Assembly (NCBI RefSeq): GCF_045865695.1
Contig: NZ_BAACAP010000255.1
Location: 62,001 to 126,000 of the forward strand
Direction of reading: 5' to 3'
Length of the DNA: 64,000 nucleotides
Source: Scytonema sp045865695
GTDB taxonomy: Bacteria; Cyanobacteriota; Cyanobacteriia; Cyanobacteriales; Nostocaceae
Under the pieces are notes generated by a model. That model had not been told where the DNA came from. It saw nothing but the letters and a program-made list of their open reading frames with translations, and did no database searches. A program made the position numbers and the translations under genes. Below are positions 1 through 8,408 of the stretch, piece after piece (the stretch's first letter is position 1; every line of letters begins with the position of its first letter).

Positions 1-2
1 TC

Positions 3-662
3 AGGAATTCTAACCTAGACGCTCGGGCTGAAATTAAGCGCAGTGTCGAGCGAGATCGAGTGCGAGCTGCTATTTTATTGCCAAGTACACAAACAATTTC
101 TGTCGCTATCTCTGTTGCTAGAGCAAATGCCGAGCTATCGCATCAGCAAAGGTTGAAAGATATGCTGGGCGGGACTGCGCTGTACAGTCCTAACACCTTA
201 GTACAGGGTGGAGCTGCGGTTGAGGGTTTAATTTTAAATGTACCCTGGTTTGATGATGGAAAGTCCTCTTATGCGAAAAAAGCAAAAGCTAAATGGAATG
301 GAAGTATCAACTGGCGCACTACTGGTGGTTATGATGCAACACAAGCTTTCATTGATGCAATATCTGGAAATACGCTATATAGCAAGGCTAGGAATGCCGC
401 ACTACCCAAAAATATGACACGAGAAACGGTACTTAATAATCTGAGGTTTGTAAATCTTGCACCAGAGCAAACTTCAGGAGATAAACTTCAGTTTTTTGCA
501 GCAGGCGATCCTAATAGGGAATACCGCCTCGTTCGGGTTGGTACAGGTTGCTCTTCTCCTCAAGGTTCTCAATTTGGCTTTTGTCTAATCAAAGAGCAAG
601 AAAACGAGCAAGAACAAGTCATACCAAATTCCGAAAATAGTCCTACTATACAGGGTCAGTAG
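3..662 (+). CDS. Type I periplasmic-binding-fold protein, C-terminal part (5' cut by window edge)
   Basis: The reading frame is open from base 3 with no plausible start before the edge, so this is the C-terminal 219 residues of a longer protein; a GTG at 60 lies inside it. The order of features (ribosyl-like strand AAILLPS near the start, a GGLILNVPW-like strand, then GGYDATQAFIDAI followed by a RETVLNNL helix) is that of the second lobe of branched-chain amino acid receptor-like proteins (Peripla_BP_6). In cyanobacteria such lobes are often fused behind kinase or CHAT-type domains, which cannot be seen here. The Cys pair near the end (GCSSPQGSQFGFC) may form a disulfide. Ligand unknown. Confidence 0.6.
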   Translation, partial: RNSNLDARAEIKRSVERDRVRAAILLPSTQTISVAISVARANAELSHQQRLKDMLGGTALYSPNTLVQGGAAVEGLILNVPWFDDGKSSYAKKAKAKWNGSINWRTTGGYDATQAFIDAISGNTLYSKARNAALPKNMTRETVLNNLRFVNLAPEQTSGDKLQFFAAGDPNREYRLVRVGTGCSSPQGSQFGFCLIKEQENEQEQVIPNSENSPTIQGQ

Positions 663-872
663 TTTGACGAGGGTCTTCATTTGGAGGATATAAACCTGCT
701 TTCACCCAAAAACTTCTTGCACCCTGAATCGAATCATTTTCTGGGTATCGTTCATCGTTAAGGTTATATCATTTACAAGTCGCTCGATCGACAGGTGTAA
801 ATCATATGATTGTTCAAGAGAGCGCCTTTTTTTCGCTATTCTAGAAAAGTGAATTATTCAAGGGAGCGAACG

Positions 873-1454
873 ATGGTTGCTTTAAGCGATCGCATTTTGA
901 TGAGTGCAAAGGAATATCTAATTTGGGAACCAACCCAAGAGGAACGCTACGAGTATTGGGATGGCGAACTTGTGGCAATGAGCGGTGGTACGCGCAACCA
1001 CAATCGCGTTTGTGGAAATTTTTTCAGGCTGCTAGATGATGCCGAGCGCGATCGCGTCTGTGAAGTATACATTGTAGATGTGAAGGTGCAGATAGAATCA
1101 GAGCAAAAGTATTTTTATCCGGATGTGGTGGTGACTTGCGATGAGCGCGATATCAATCCACAACTGGTGCAATTTCCCTGCTTAATTATCGAAGTGCTAT
1201 CACCTTCAACGGAAGCAGCCGATCGGGGGAAGAAGTTTGCCAAGTATCGCCAATCTTCTACCCTACAAGAATATGTTTTAGCACAAGTAGCTCAACCAGG
1301 TGTGGAAGTGTTTCGGCGCAACGAACAGGGGAAATGGGTACTGTCTGAGTACAATTTAGACGAGATATTGCCACTCGTATCAATAAATGTGGAAATAGCG
1401 ATCGCCGATTTGTACCGACAAGTGCAGTTTGAAACCGAAGAAACTGAAGATTAA
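873..1454 (+). CDS. Uma2 family (DUF820) putative restriction endonuclease-fold protein
   Basis: This 193-residue protein has the PD-(D/E)xK nuclease core of the Uma2 family, which is greatly expanded in cyanobacteria: YPDVVV (Asp), IEVLSPST (Glu) and the following GKKFAKYRQ lysines. The N-terminal sequence TQEERYEYWDGELVAMSGGT and the helix after it are also standard. I chose the ATG at 873 because AGGGAG lies 8 bases upstream; the frame stays open to 810 but those residues are not family-like. Substrate and biological role of Uma2 proteins are largely unknown. It stands alone between a receptor gene and a broken ligase gene. It looks intact. Confidence 0.85.
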   Translation: MVALSDRILMSAKEYLIWEPTQEERYEYWDGELVAMSGGTRNHNRVCGNFFRLLDDAERDRVCEVYIVDVKVQIESEQKYFYPDVVVTCDERDINPQLVQFPCLIIEVLSPSTEAADRGKKFAKYRQSSTLQEYVLAQVAQPGVEVFRRNEQGKWVLSEYNLDEILPLVSINVEIAIADLYRQVQFETEETED

Positions 1455-1586
1455 AGATCTCAAACTCTACCGTATCGTTTTGAGCTTCTGGAGATTGAGG
1501 GCGATCGCATTCATCAACAATTAAGGGATAATCTTAATAGACCCATTAAATCTGTAGCTATATAAAAAGTGGGGGGAGTGTTGGAA

Positions 1587-3092
1587 ATGAAGGTAGAACA
1601 ACAGCAACGTGCTATTACAGCATTTCAAGAGTTTTTAACTACACCCTTAGACTCACTCCTACAGCAACATATCAACACGGATGCTTCCGCAGCAGCCTTA
1701 GCATTATTTCGCGATGTGGCTAGTAATGTCCCTGCTTACAAAGATTTCTTGGCACAACACGCGATAAATCCTGATGAATACCAAACTGTTGAGGATTTCC
1801 AAAGCCTTCCAGAACTGACAAAACAAAATTACTTGCAGCGTTATTCTTTAGCTAACTTATGCCGTCACGGACAACTAGAAACGTGCGATATAGTGGCTGT
1901 CTCCTCTGATTCTACAGGAAAACCCACATTTTGGCCTCGGTTTTTCTCTGATGAAATGCAAATTGCGACGCGCTTTGAGCAGGTGTTTCATGATAGCTTT
2001 TCCGCAGATACCAAACCTACTCTTGCTGTCATTTGTTTCACTCTGGGAACCTGGGTTGGTGGTATGTTTACAGCCAATTGCTGTCGTTATCTTGCAAGCA
2101 AAGGTTATCCTATTACTGTAATTACTCCTGGTAATAATAAAGAAGAAATTTTGCGAGTTTTGCAGGAACTGGGTTCGGCTTTTGAGCAAGTTGTTTTGTT
2201 GGGATATCCACCATTTTTAAAAGATGTTATTGATACTGGCATAGCTCGTGGGATTGAGTGGCAGCAGTATCAGGTAAAGTTGGTTATGGCGGGAGAGGTG
2301 TTTAGTGAGGAATGGCGAAGTTTAGTTGGAGATCGCCTCGGTTCTCGTAATTTCTGCTATGATTCGGCATCTCTCTACGGTACGGCTGATGCAGGCGTGT
2401 TGGGCAATGAGACACCTTTAAGTATTTGTATTCGGCGCTTTTTAGCAAATAATCCAGAAGCAGCACGCGCTTTGTTTGGTGAATCGCGGTTACCTACGCT
2501 AGTACAATATGACCCCATCAGTCGTTTTTTTGAAGTGAAAGATGGTGCGTTGTTATTTTCATGAAACAACGGCATCCCTCTGGTTCGTTATAATATATTA
2601 GATAATGGAGGTATAGTTCCTTATGATGCTATGCTCCAGTTTTTAGCAAAATGGGGCTTCGACCCAGTTACAGAACTGCAAGGAAATGGTGGAAGGGGGA
2701 TTCGTTCGCTACCGTTTGTTTATGTCTTTGGACGCTCCAACTTTACGGTTTCATATTTTGGAGCCAATATTTATCCACAGAATGTCACTGTGGGATTAGA
2801 GCAAGCCCTTATCAGAGAATGGGTGACAGGTAAATTTGTGTTGCAGGTGAAGGAAGATGCAGATAAAAATCGATACTTATCTGTAGTTGTGGAATTGGCA
2901 CCAGGTATAGAAGAAAGTGACGAGAAAAAACAAGCGATCGCATCTTCTATTCTCGAACAGCTAAAACGCCTCAATAGCGAATTTGCCAACTACGTACCTT
3001 TAGAATACCAAATGCCGCAAGTTGCTTTAGCACCATTAGGCGACCCTGAATATTTTCCTATTGGAGTTAAGCATCAATATACTAGAAATTGA
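1587..3092 (+). pseudogene. PaaK-like AMP-forming CoA ligase, interrupted by an in-frame TGA
   Basis: Two open stretches in the same frame (to 2561, then from 2565) together make about 500 residues, the usual length of phenylacetate-CoA ligase / F390-synthetase-like adenylating enzymes. The first part carries an AMP-binding loop like SSDSTGKPTFWPR and the DSASLYGTADAG motif; the second carries the C-terminal subdomain (GIRSLPFVYVFGRSNFTVSY). The only lesion seen is TGA at 2562-2564, where the context (LLFS-stop-NNGIPLVRYN) suggests a former sense codon, possibly GGA. Start ATG at 1587 follows GGGGAG. Function would be acyl-AMP/acyl-CoA formation on an unknown acid. It is either a recent nonsense mutant or a base error. 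Confidence 0.75.
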
Positions 3093-3412
3093 CTCCGCAA
3101 TTAGGGAGAATCGGTGCATCTGATATTACAGACTTACCCTTGAAATTCACTATGGCTGGACATGGCTTTACTTGTTCAAATTTGAACTGTATCTAGAATT
3201 CCCAAAGTTTAATTATTAATTAACAAAAATACTACTTTATGTACGAGGCGCGATCGCTCTACTATCAATACTACAAGGGCTCTCGAATATTAGTAGGTTG
3301 GGTTGAGGCGCGTGCGAAACTCAACAGAGTCGGCACAATGTTGGGTTTCGTTCCTCAACCCAACCTACACGTTTTTATTTTTTAAGCTTAACCAAGGAGT
3401 ATTGGGACACTT
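3093..3412. other. Intergenic stretch with repeat hairpin
   Basis: No gene is visible. The stretch contains one HIP1-like site near 3250 and a copy of the GTAGGTTGGGTTGAGG repeat listed separately. It separates the broken ligase from an SDR remnant. Confidence 0.5.
3293..3368. repeat. GTAGGTTGGGTT hairpin repeat, copy 1
   Basis: A 16-base arm GTAGGTTGGGTTGAGG (3293-3308) is perfectly complementary to CCTCAACCCAACCTAC (3353-3368), with ATGTTGGGTTTCGTT in between. The same core occurs at 53.6-53.8 kb and at 55.8 kb, so this is a dispersed element and not a gene-specific terminator. Confidence 0.8.
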
Positions 3413-3538
3413 ATGGTTGAGAACTATCTTAAACAACAGGGGGACGTTGAAGCAGGACGGAAAGAACTCGCTCGCCTCCATCCAATTGGGTAGATCGGTG
3501 AGCCAGATGATATTGCCATTGCTCAACGTTCTAACTGT
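3413..3538 (+). pseudogene. Remnant of a short-chain dehydrogenase/reductase (SDR)
   Basis: Reading from the ATG at 3413 gives ...RKELARLHPIG, then TAG, then IGEPDDIAIA in the same frame. This is the conserved C-terminal stretch of SDR enzymes (HPIGRIGEPxDIA), with the arginine codon replaced by a stop. Everything N-terminal (Rossmann fold, YxxxK) and the final tail are absent, so it is a fossil of about 40 codons. AAGGAG lies upstream at about 3393 but is too far to matter. It runs into the 3' end of the convergent methyltransferase gene. Confidence 0.6.
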
Positions 3539-4221
3539 ATTTGTACGAAAAGGTCAGTCGCGTCTGAAAAGATGTTGTAAGGTTCTACTAACCACTTGTA
3601 ACAGCAAAAACCGTCTATGATAGAATGTAAAGTGTTGGTGTCAAGGACTGTGGAGTGCCCAACTCCCAATGGATCTGAGTAATTAGAGGAAGATGGATCG
3701 ATATAAGAAATGACATTAAAGAGGACATACTTTTTAGCGCACTTAACCATTTTCTTCACAAAATAGTCTACAAAACATTCGTAGTGTCGCACTCTTGTTA
3801 CTAAAACTCCTAGCGCTAAAACAATATCAAATTTATTTTCTGGCTCAAAAGAGGGGTCGATAAAGTTAACTAACTTGAACTCTTGTGAGGGAAATTTCTG
3901 CTGATTTGTCGATAGGAAAGTCGGGACAATATCAATCCCAAGATAATTGGAGTAACTAATATTAGGAAAACGGAATGACAAGTAATCAAGAAGTTCTCCT
4001 TTGCCACAACCTACATCCAGTATTGAACAATTAGACCAAATCGAAACTTTTTCAAAAAGCAGCTCGAAAACTCGAAAATCTCTTTCTTCGTCTCTTTCTC
4101 CGATACTTCTTGCTGATTTTAGTCCCTCCTTTGCAACCAGTTCAGAATAATATTCTCTAATACATTGACCATCTTCTAACCACGTATTTATAAGTTCATC
4201 CGAGAATTGTGTTAGTGTCAT
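3523..4221 (-). CDS. Class I SAM-dependent methyltransferase
   Basis: The 232-residue product has a standard class I methyltransferase core: motif I ILDVGCGKGELLDYLS (about residues 67-82), the acidic loop NYLGIDIVP after strand 2, and motif IV KFDIVLALGVL. It is complete with an ATG start. Substrate cannot be deduced; the family includes small-molecule and biosynthetic methyltransferases. No partner gene is adjacent: downstream lies an SDR remnant in convergent orientation and upstream a 36-codon ORF on the same strand. It is the only apparently intact enzyme gene in the otherwise decayed 1.5-6.4 kb stretch. Confidence 0.8.
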   Translation of the reverse strand: MTLTQFSDELINTWLEDGQCIREYYSELVAKEGLKSARSIGERDEERDFRVFELLFEKVSIWSNCSILDVGCGKGELLDYLSFRFPNISYSNYLGIDIVPTFLSTNQQKFPSQEFKLVNFIDPSFEPENKFDIVLALGVLVTRVRHYECFVDYFVKKMVKCAKKYVLFNVISYIDPSSSNYSDPLGVGHSTVLDTNTLHSIIDGFCCYKWLVEPYNIFSDATDLFVQIQLER

Positions 4222-4257
4222 TTGTCCCGCTCGTGTGTCACTGATACAATTAATATT

Positions 4258-4368
4258 TTATTGGAGCGCCCGCAGCGAAGATATAGCTTCTACTGCTGCC
4301 TTTTGTTCTGCAATCGATAAAGTCTCAACACATTCCAAAACCTGCTCAAACTTTGAAACTTGTTTCAT
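4258..4368 (-). CDS. 36-residue hypothetical protein, antitoxin-like N-terminus
   Basis: A short frame starting with MKQVSKFEQVLECVETLS reads like the N-terminus of the small helical cyanobacterial proteins that often precede toxin genes, but it stops after 36 residues at a GC-rich repeat-like sequence (GGAGCGCCCGCAGCG). It is probably a truncated remnant. It lies just upstream of the methyltransferase on the same strand. Function unknown. Confidence 0.35.
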   Translation of the reverse strand: MKQVSKFEQVLECVETLSIAEQKAAVEAISSLRALQ

Positions 4369-4439
4369 TAGTTTTATTGGTTACTAGTTGATTTTTCATT
4401 ATTGTATTTATTATAGAAGGACAAATTCAGAGGAGAAAT

Positions 4440-5024
4440 TTGTTGTCGAAATTTCATATAAAATACAAGCGCAAAAGCTTGATAACCCAAGTGATTTCGG
4501 TTGTAGGAGTAACACTAGCATTTTTAACCACAGGTTGTGAGGAGGCTGTAGAGTATTTGCCTCCCTTACCTAAAATGGAAGTGCCATCTAGCAAACCTCC
4601 AAAACCTCCTGTTCTCGCCCAAACTTCTGCAACAGCCACGATTGAGGCAGCAGTTAGGCAAGATATTAATAAAGTTCGCGTTAAATATGGGCTAAAACCT
4701 TTGTAAAACAATGAAAAGTTAGCACAAGTTGCCCGAAGGTACAGTCGGCAAATGGCTGAGAAAAACTTTTTTAGCCACACTGGAGCTGATGGTAGTACTC
4801 TTTCCCAAAGAGCACAATCGGGAGGAATTATATACTGGGTGGTAGGTGAAAATTTATTCAAAAGTACAAATATTCCCCAACCCGTACCAGTTGCAGTGAA
4901 GGGCTGGATGAAAAGCCCCGGACACCGTGAGAATATTCTACGTCCAATTTTTAGAGAGACTGGGGTAGGTGTTTGGAGAATTGGCAGTACTTACTACATT
5001 ACTCAGTTATTTTTACGAGGTTAA
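4440..5024 (+). pseudogene. CAP (SCP/PR1) domain lipoprotein, interrupted by in-frame TAA
   Basis: A TTG start at 4440, preceded by AGGAGAA, opens a signal sequence ending in the lipobox LTTGC (Cys33), followed by a proline-rich linker. The CAP domain begins at about residue 68 (INKVRVKYGLKPL), then a TAA at 4704-4706 interrupts, and the same frame continues NNEKLAQVARRYSRQMA, NFFSHTGADGSTLSQRA and SPGHRENIL to 5024. Those are the classic CAP motifs with His residues (FSHTG, GHREN). A CAA-to-TAA change (Gln) would explain it. The domain without the stop would be complete, about 194 codons. Role of bacterial CAP lipoproteins is uncertain (cell-surface or wall-associated). Confidence 0.8.
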
Positions 5025-5253
5025 CTCACACTTTCTCTTATAACAAGGGCAGGAGGCTCCCCTCCAACAGCTTGTAGCGATCGCACCAAGATCTCATGTA
5101 CGAATGAGCACTAAACAAGTAAATAGGGCTATGCCGCACATTCGCAGTTGTAGGGCATAGCCCCACCTACAAAATTTGGTAATTTTAGAGCGGAAAGGGA
5201 GTAGTTAACTACTGATTGCCTATGATTTAACTTTTAGTTAAAAGGTGGAACAA
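5025..5253. other. Intergenic with short palindromic repeats
   Basis: Contains the inverted pair GGCTATGCC...GGCATAGCC around 5126-5170, a common dispersed motif in this genome (related to that at 34440). No gene seen. Confidence 0.4.
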
Positions 5254-6068
5254 TTAAGAATCTTTACATTTTTCACCACTTGGTGTCGCATCGGGGTAAT
5301 AGGTGATTATTGCCTTTTCCTTCCTGACAAACACTGTAGGGAACTTTTTTCCAGTTTCTTGGTCTCGTGCATTATATATGCAAGCTCCGTCAGTTTCTCC
5401 TTGAAGCTTAAAGATTTTTGTAACATTTAAAAGCATTTCTTGAGCGTTACTAAGATAACCATATCCTTTAATAACGTCCGTCACTGTTTGGTTACCTTGC
5501 TTAATAACAACTCCTAATGTATATATAACTCCAAGAACAACTTCCTCGCGAGTTTTATCGCTAACAAAGCGTCCTCCAATTCCCTGATTTTGTAATTCTA
5601 AAGATCTGCCGTAAAAATGTAAACCACCGATATCATTAGCGTTATATATTTCTCCACAAAAGATGTGTTCAAACCCACGACGCTTAAACCAAATTTCTGT
5701 TAAATCTTCTATAAATTGTGCTTTTTGCTTGCGTCCGGAACGCAATTCACCATTGGTAACTTGCTGAAGTTTTTGTACTACATCTGGATAATATGACAGC
5801 AACTCCTAAATTTATTGGGGCTAACTCTAGTACCTATAAGTCCGCAAACGTTTAATACAGCTTTGTCGAATGGATTCAATTGAGGTGCTGGTGGGGAAAT
5901 ATCTAGCTGTTGTCTTTCAGGATAGTCTACAGATACGGGATTGTTTTCATTATCAAAAAAGGGTACGAGTTTGATATCTTGTTGCTGAGCCTTTGCAGAG
6001 TTATGCAACCAAATTGGGCAAGTCAGCAAATAGATAGCAAAAATAGGTGCTAATTGCTTGAGGTTCAT
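5254..6068 (-). pseudogene. Secreted EndoU-family nuclease, disrupted by a one-base frameshift
   Basis: The upstream half (from ATG 6068, MNLKQLAPIFAIYLLTCP, a signal peptide with cleavage near AKAQQQ) runs to VSPNKFR and then goes out of frame. The downstream half continues in another frame with LLSYYPDVVQKLQQVTNGE. Restoring one G in AGGAG near 5795 rejoins them. The C-terminal half has the EndoU motifs FEHIFCGEI and IGGLHFYGR, each with a conserved His, and a Lys-rich tail. EndoU enzymes are metal-dependent RNases or toxins; here secretion is predicted. Residues upstream of 6068 in the same frame come from a repeat and are not part of the gene. About 270 codons when repaired. Confidence 0.75.
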
Positions 6069-6090
6069 ATAGCAATGCTGATGGAATACC

Positions 6091-6358
6091 GTTTTCAGAT
6101 GAAGATGCTCCCGAAAAAACTCTACCATCTGTGGCATTTCTCCTTACCCCCCTTAATCCACGCCCTTACGGGTTCGCCACTCCTCTGGGCGTGGGAAACC
6201 CGCCTACAAGGGTGGACTCACCACTTGCTACAAGTCGCTTAACCCGCGATGGCGCAGTAGCTCCCCCTTATAAAGGGGGGGAAACAGGAAATTTATTTTC
6301 CTCCCCTTTATAAGGGGAGGTTAGGAGGGGTAAAAATAATATGCATCTTCATATCAGC
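6091..6358. repeat. MITE-like C-rich element with GCATCTTCAT ends
   Basis: The left end has ATGAAGATGC (6099-6108) and the right end GCATCTTCAT (6343-6352), giving inverted ends about 250 bases apart. The interior is a series of C/G-rich palindromes (CCCCCTTATAAAGGGGGG, CTCCCCTTTATAAGGGGAG). It lies immediately upstream of the EndoU start and probably supplanted its native promoter. ORFs inside it are artefacts. Confidence 0.6.
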
Positions 6359-6456
6359 TACGCTATTGTTGTTGTTTAGAATTTAATAAGACATAAGTAA
6401 ACGGTCGGGGATTCTTCAGAGTTGAAAAAATTAGTATTGCTCATCCAATACCTAAT

Positions 6457-6777
6457 TTACTTAAACACTGCCAATTGCTTCACCATGATTGCTAATGCCA
6501 ATGTACCCAGGATAATCATCAATCCTGCGGGCATAAACTTGCGCGTTTTAGCCAATCGGAATGCGAAGAAAACGACTAAAAAAGCAGTGACACCAGATGC
6601 TAGGATCGCGCCCCAACTTTGTCCTTGGAATTGGACAAAAGCTGCAAGAAGCAATAATACGCCGCTTAAAATACCACTGACAAGCGAAATCGTACTATTA
6701 CTCTTAAAGTAGCCAATAATACCACCAAGAATGACTAAAATGCCGTAGACAAGGGCTGCAACAATACCTAAAGTCAT
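6457..6777 (-). CDS. TMEM14/UPF0136-family small membrane protein
   Basis: The 106-residue protein consists of four hydrophobic segments separated by short turns, starting MTLGIVAALVYGILVILGGIIGY. The glycine-rich first helix, the SILSG-like second helix and the FRLAKTRKFMPAGLM loop before the last helix are the pattern of the TMEM14 family (Tmemb_14). Function in cyanobacteria is unknown; plant homologues act at the plastid envelope. Single gene between two repeat elements. Confidence 0.75.
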   Translation of the reverse strand: MTLGIVAALVYGILVILGGIIGYFKSNSTISLVSGILSGVLLLLAAFVQFQGQSWGAILASGVTAFLVVFFAFRLAKTRKFMPAGLMIILGTLALAIMVKQLAVFK

Positions 6778-6857
6778 TGTAAAACCTGTGTAGATTTTGA
6801 TTTTGCTGCAAGCATTGGCAGAACATTTACCAGAACTCTTAACTCATATCACTTTAC

Positions 6858-6950
6858 TACAGTTTCCACCTAAATGAACCACGCTGTTTGTAAGGGCGCA
6901 AGGTCGCCGCGCCCCTATAAGTGTAGTCTATTTAACGGAAAACAGCTGTA
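6858..6950. repeat. MITE-like element, ACAGCTGTTTTC family, copy 1
   Basis: The element runs from TACAGTTTCCACCTAAATGA to GGAAAACAGCTGTA and contains GTAAGGGCGCAAGG...GCGCCCCTA. A second copy lies in opposite orientation at 61289-61383. It sits 37 bases before the DUF815 gene. Confidence 0.7.
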
Positions 6951-6987
6951 ATATACCATCTGAAAAAAGAGTGCTACAGATAATTGG

Positions 6988-8385
6988 GTGAAAATAAGCT
7001 CTATCAAGGCTTTATTAATCCAAAATCCACTCATCCAAAATCCAACATGGTATCAATTGATGGATAACCAAGTAGTTGCAAAGGTTCAGTTCCTCCAACG
7101 CCAAGCAGCCTCCCTTTTACTCTACCAATCTGTACTTCAAAGCGAAGCAGGGAAAGCATTTCTTGATTTGTTGCAAGCTATACGCTATATTGATGCGGAT
7201 GCGCGAGGTTGTCTTCAAGCCTACGGCAGTTACTTCAAATGCTTAGCTGCAAGAGGTCAAAACTGGGAAGATTATCTCGTGACTCAAATCCTTAGAGATG
7301 ACAATCCTTTCTCTCAACTTGCTCAAAAGCAAGAATTCGAGAATTTGCCATATTCTTTGGTAGCAGCAGCAGAACACGATTTACAAGCGCTACAAAGTCT
7401 TTATCAATGCAGTAGCGCGACTTTAAGCGAATGGGTGCAAACTGGAGCATATCTACCTATATCACCAGTGGTTTGGTATGTGGAGCCAGAGGAGGCGGTG
7501 GGAGATCGGGAATTACCCGTAATCGAAAAACTACAACATTTAGAAAATTGGGCTGACGCAATAGAAGAATTAGCTGTATATTATCGTAAATCCGGTACTG
7601 GTTTATTTGCAGAATGTCAAGCTTTGCGTTGGGAAGCAGGACAGTTTGTTGGAATATACCATCCCGATCCAATTCGTTTGAATCAATTGACTGGTTATGA
7701 GGCTCAAAAGGAAGCTTTGTTAAAAAATACTGAATTTTTATTATCAGGACAGGTCGCCTTGCACGTACTACTGTACGGAAGCCGTGGTTCGGGAAAATCT
7801 TCTCTAATCAAAGCTTTGTTAAATGAATATGGCAAGGGGAACTTACGCCTGGTAGAAGTGGCAAAATCTGAATTAAAGGATTTAGCAAAAATCGTGGAAC
7901 AGTTACGCGGTTTACCACAAAAATTTATTATCTTTGTTGACGACCTTTCTTTTGAGGAAGATGATGATGCTTTTAAAGCACTCAAAGTTGTATTAGAAGG
8001 GAACTTGACTGCAAGACCTCAAAATGCAGTTGTATATGCCACCTCAAACCGCCGTCACTTAATTCGAGAATTTTTTGCCGATCGCCCATCTCCTAAAGAA
8101 AATGACGAAATTCATGCTTGGGATACTATGCAGGAAAAACTTTCTTTTAGCGATCGCTTTGGTTTAACTTTGACTTTTGAACCAGCCAATCAAAAAACTT
8201 ATCTGCAAATTGTCCGTCATTTAGCACTAAAAGCCGAAATTGAAATCGATAGGGAGGAATTAGAACGTCAAGCTTTACAATGGGCGACCCGTCATAATGG
8301 TCGTTCTGGAAGGACAGCACGACAATTTGTTGACTTCTTAAAATCAGATTTGGCACTATCTAAATCAGTGACCAGTGACCAGTGA
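6988..8385 (+). CDS. DUF815 family AAA+ ATPase
   Basis: The 465-residue protein has an N-terminal helical region of about 240 residues and a C-terminal AAA+ domain: Walker A GSRGSGKSSL (about residue 263), Walker B FIIFVDDLSFEEDD (about 312), and the DUF815 signature SNRRHLIREFF...DTMQEKLSFSDRFGL with sensor/arginine elements. DUF815 proteins are MoxR-like ATPases of unknown substrate. The start is taken as GTG 6988, but no good ribosome site precedes it; ATG 7060 is an alternative. The last codons (SVTSDQ) and the stop are supplied by a GTGACCA tandem repeat that continues into the next gene, so the native C-terminus may have been a little different. Confidence 0.8.
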   Translation: MKISSIKALLIQNPLIQNPTWYQLMDNQVVAKVQFLQRQAASLLLYQSVLQSEAGKAFLDLLQAIRYIDADARGCLQAYGSYFKCLAARGQNWEDYLVTQILRDDNPFSQLAQKQEFENLPYSLVAAAEHDLQALQSLYQCSSATLSEWVQTGAYLPISPVVWYVEPEEAVGDRELPVIEKLQHLENWADAIEELAVYYRKSGTGLFAECQALRWEAGQFVGIYHPDPIRLNQLTGYEAQKEALLKNTEFLLSGQVALHVLLYGSRGSGKSSLIKALLNEYGKGNLRLVEVAKSELKDLAKIVEQLRGLPQKFIIFVDDLSFEEDDDAFKALKVVLEGNLTARPQNAVVYATSNRRHLIREFFADRPSPKENDEIHAWDTMQEKLSFSDRFGLTLTFEPANQKTYLQIVRHLALKAEIEIDREELERQALQWATRHNGRSGRTARQFVDFLKSDLALSKSVTSDQ

Positions 8386-8395
8386 CCAGTGACCA
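8366..8395 (+). repeat. STRR heptamer array GTGACCA
   Basis: About four units of the seven-base motif GTGACCA cover the end of the DUF815 gene and the possible GTG start of the next. The same motif (or its complement TGGTCAC) recurs at 21.2, 27.2 and 40.3 kb. Heptameric STRRs are known from heterocystous cyanobacteria. Confidence 0.9.
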
Positions 8396-8408
8396 ATCCC
8401 CTTTAACT

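Noticed and set aside
3303..3620. A 105-codon plus-strand frame
   Set aside because: It passes through a hairpin repeat, an SDR remnant in another frame and the antisense of the methyltransferase gene.
6131..6313. Short frames in the C-rich element
   Set aside because: Translation of palindromic repeat DNA; no protein character.
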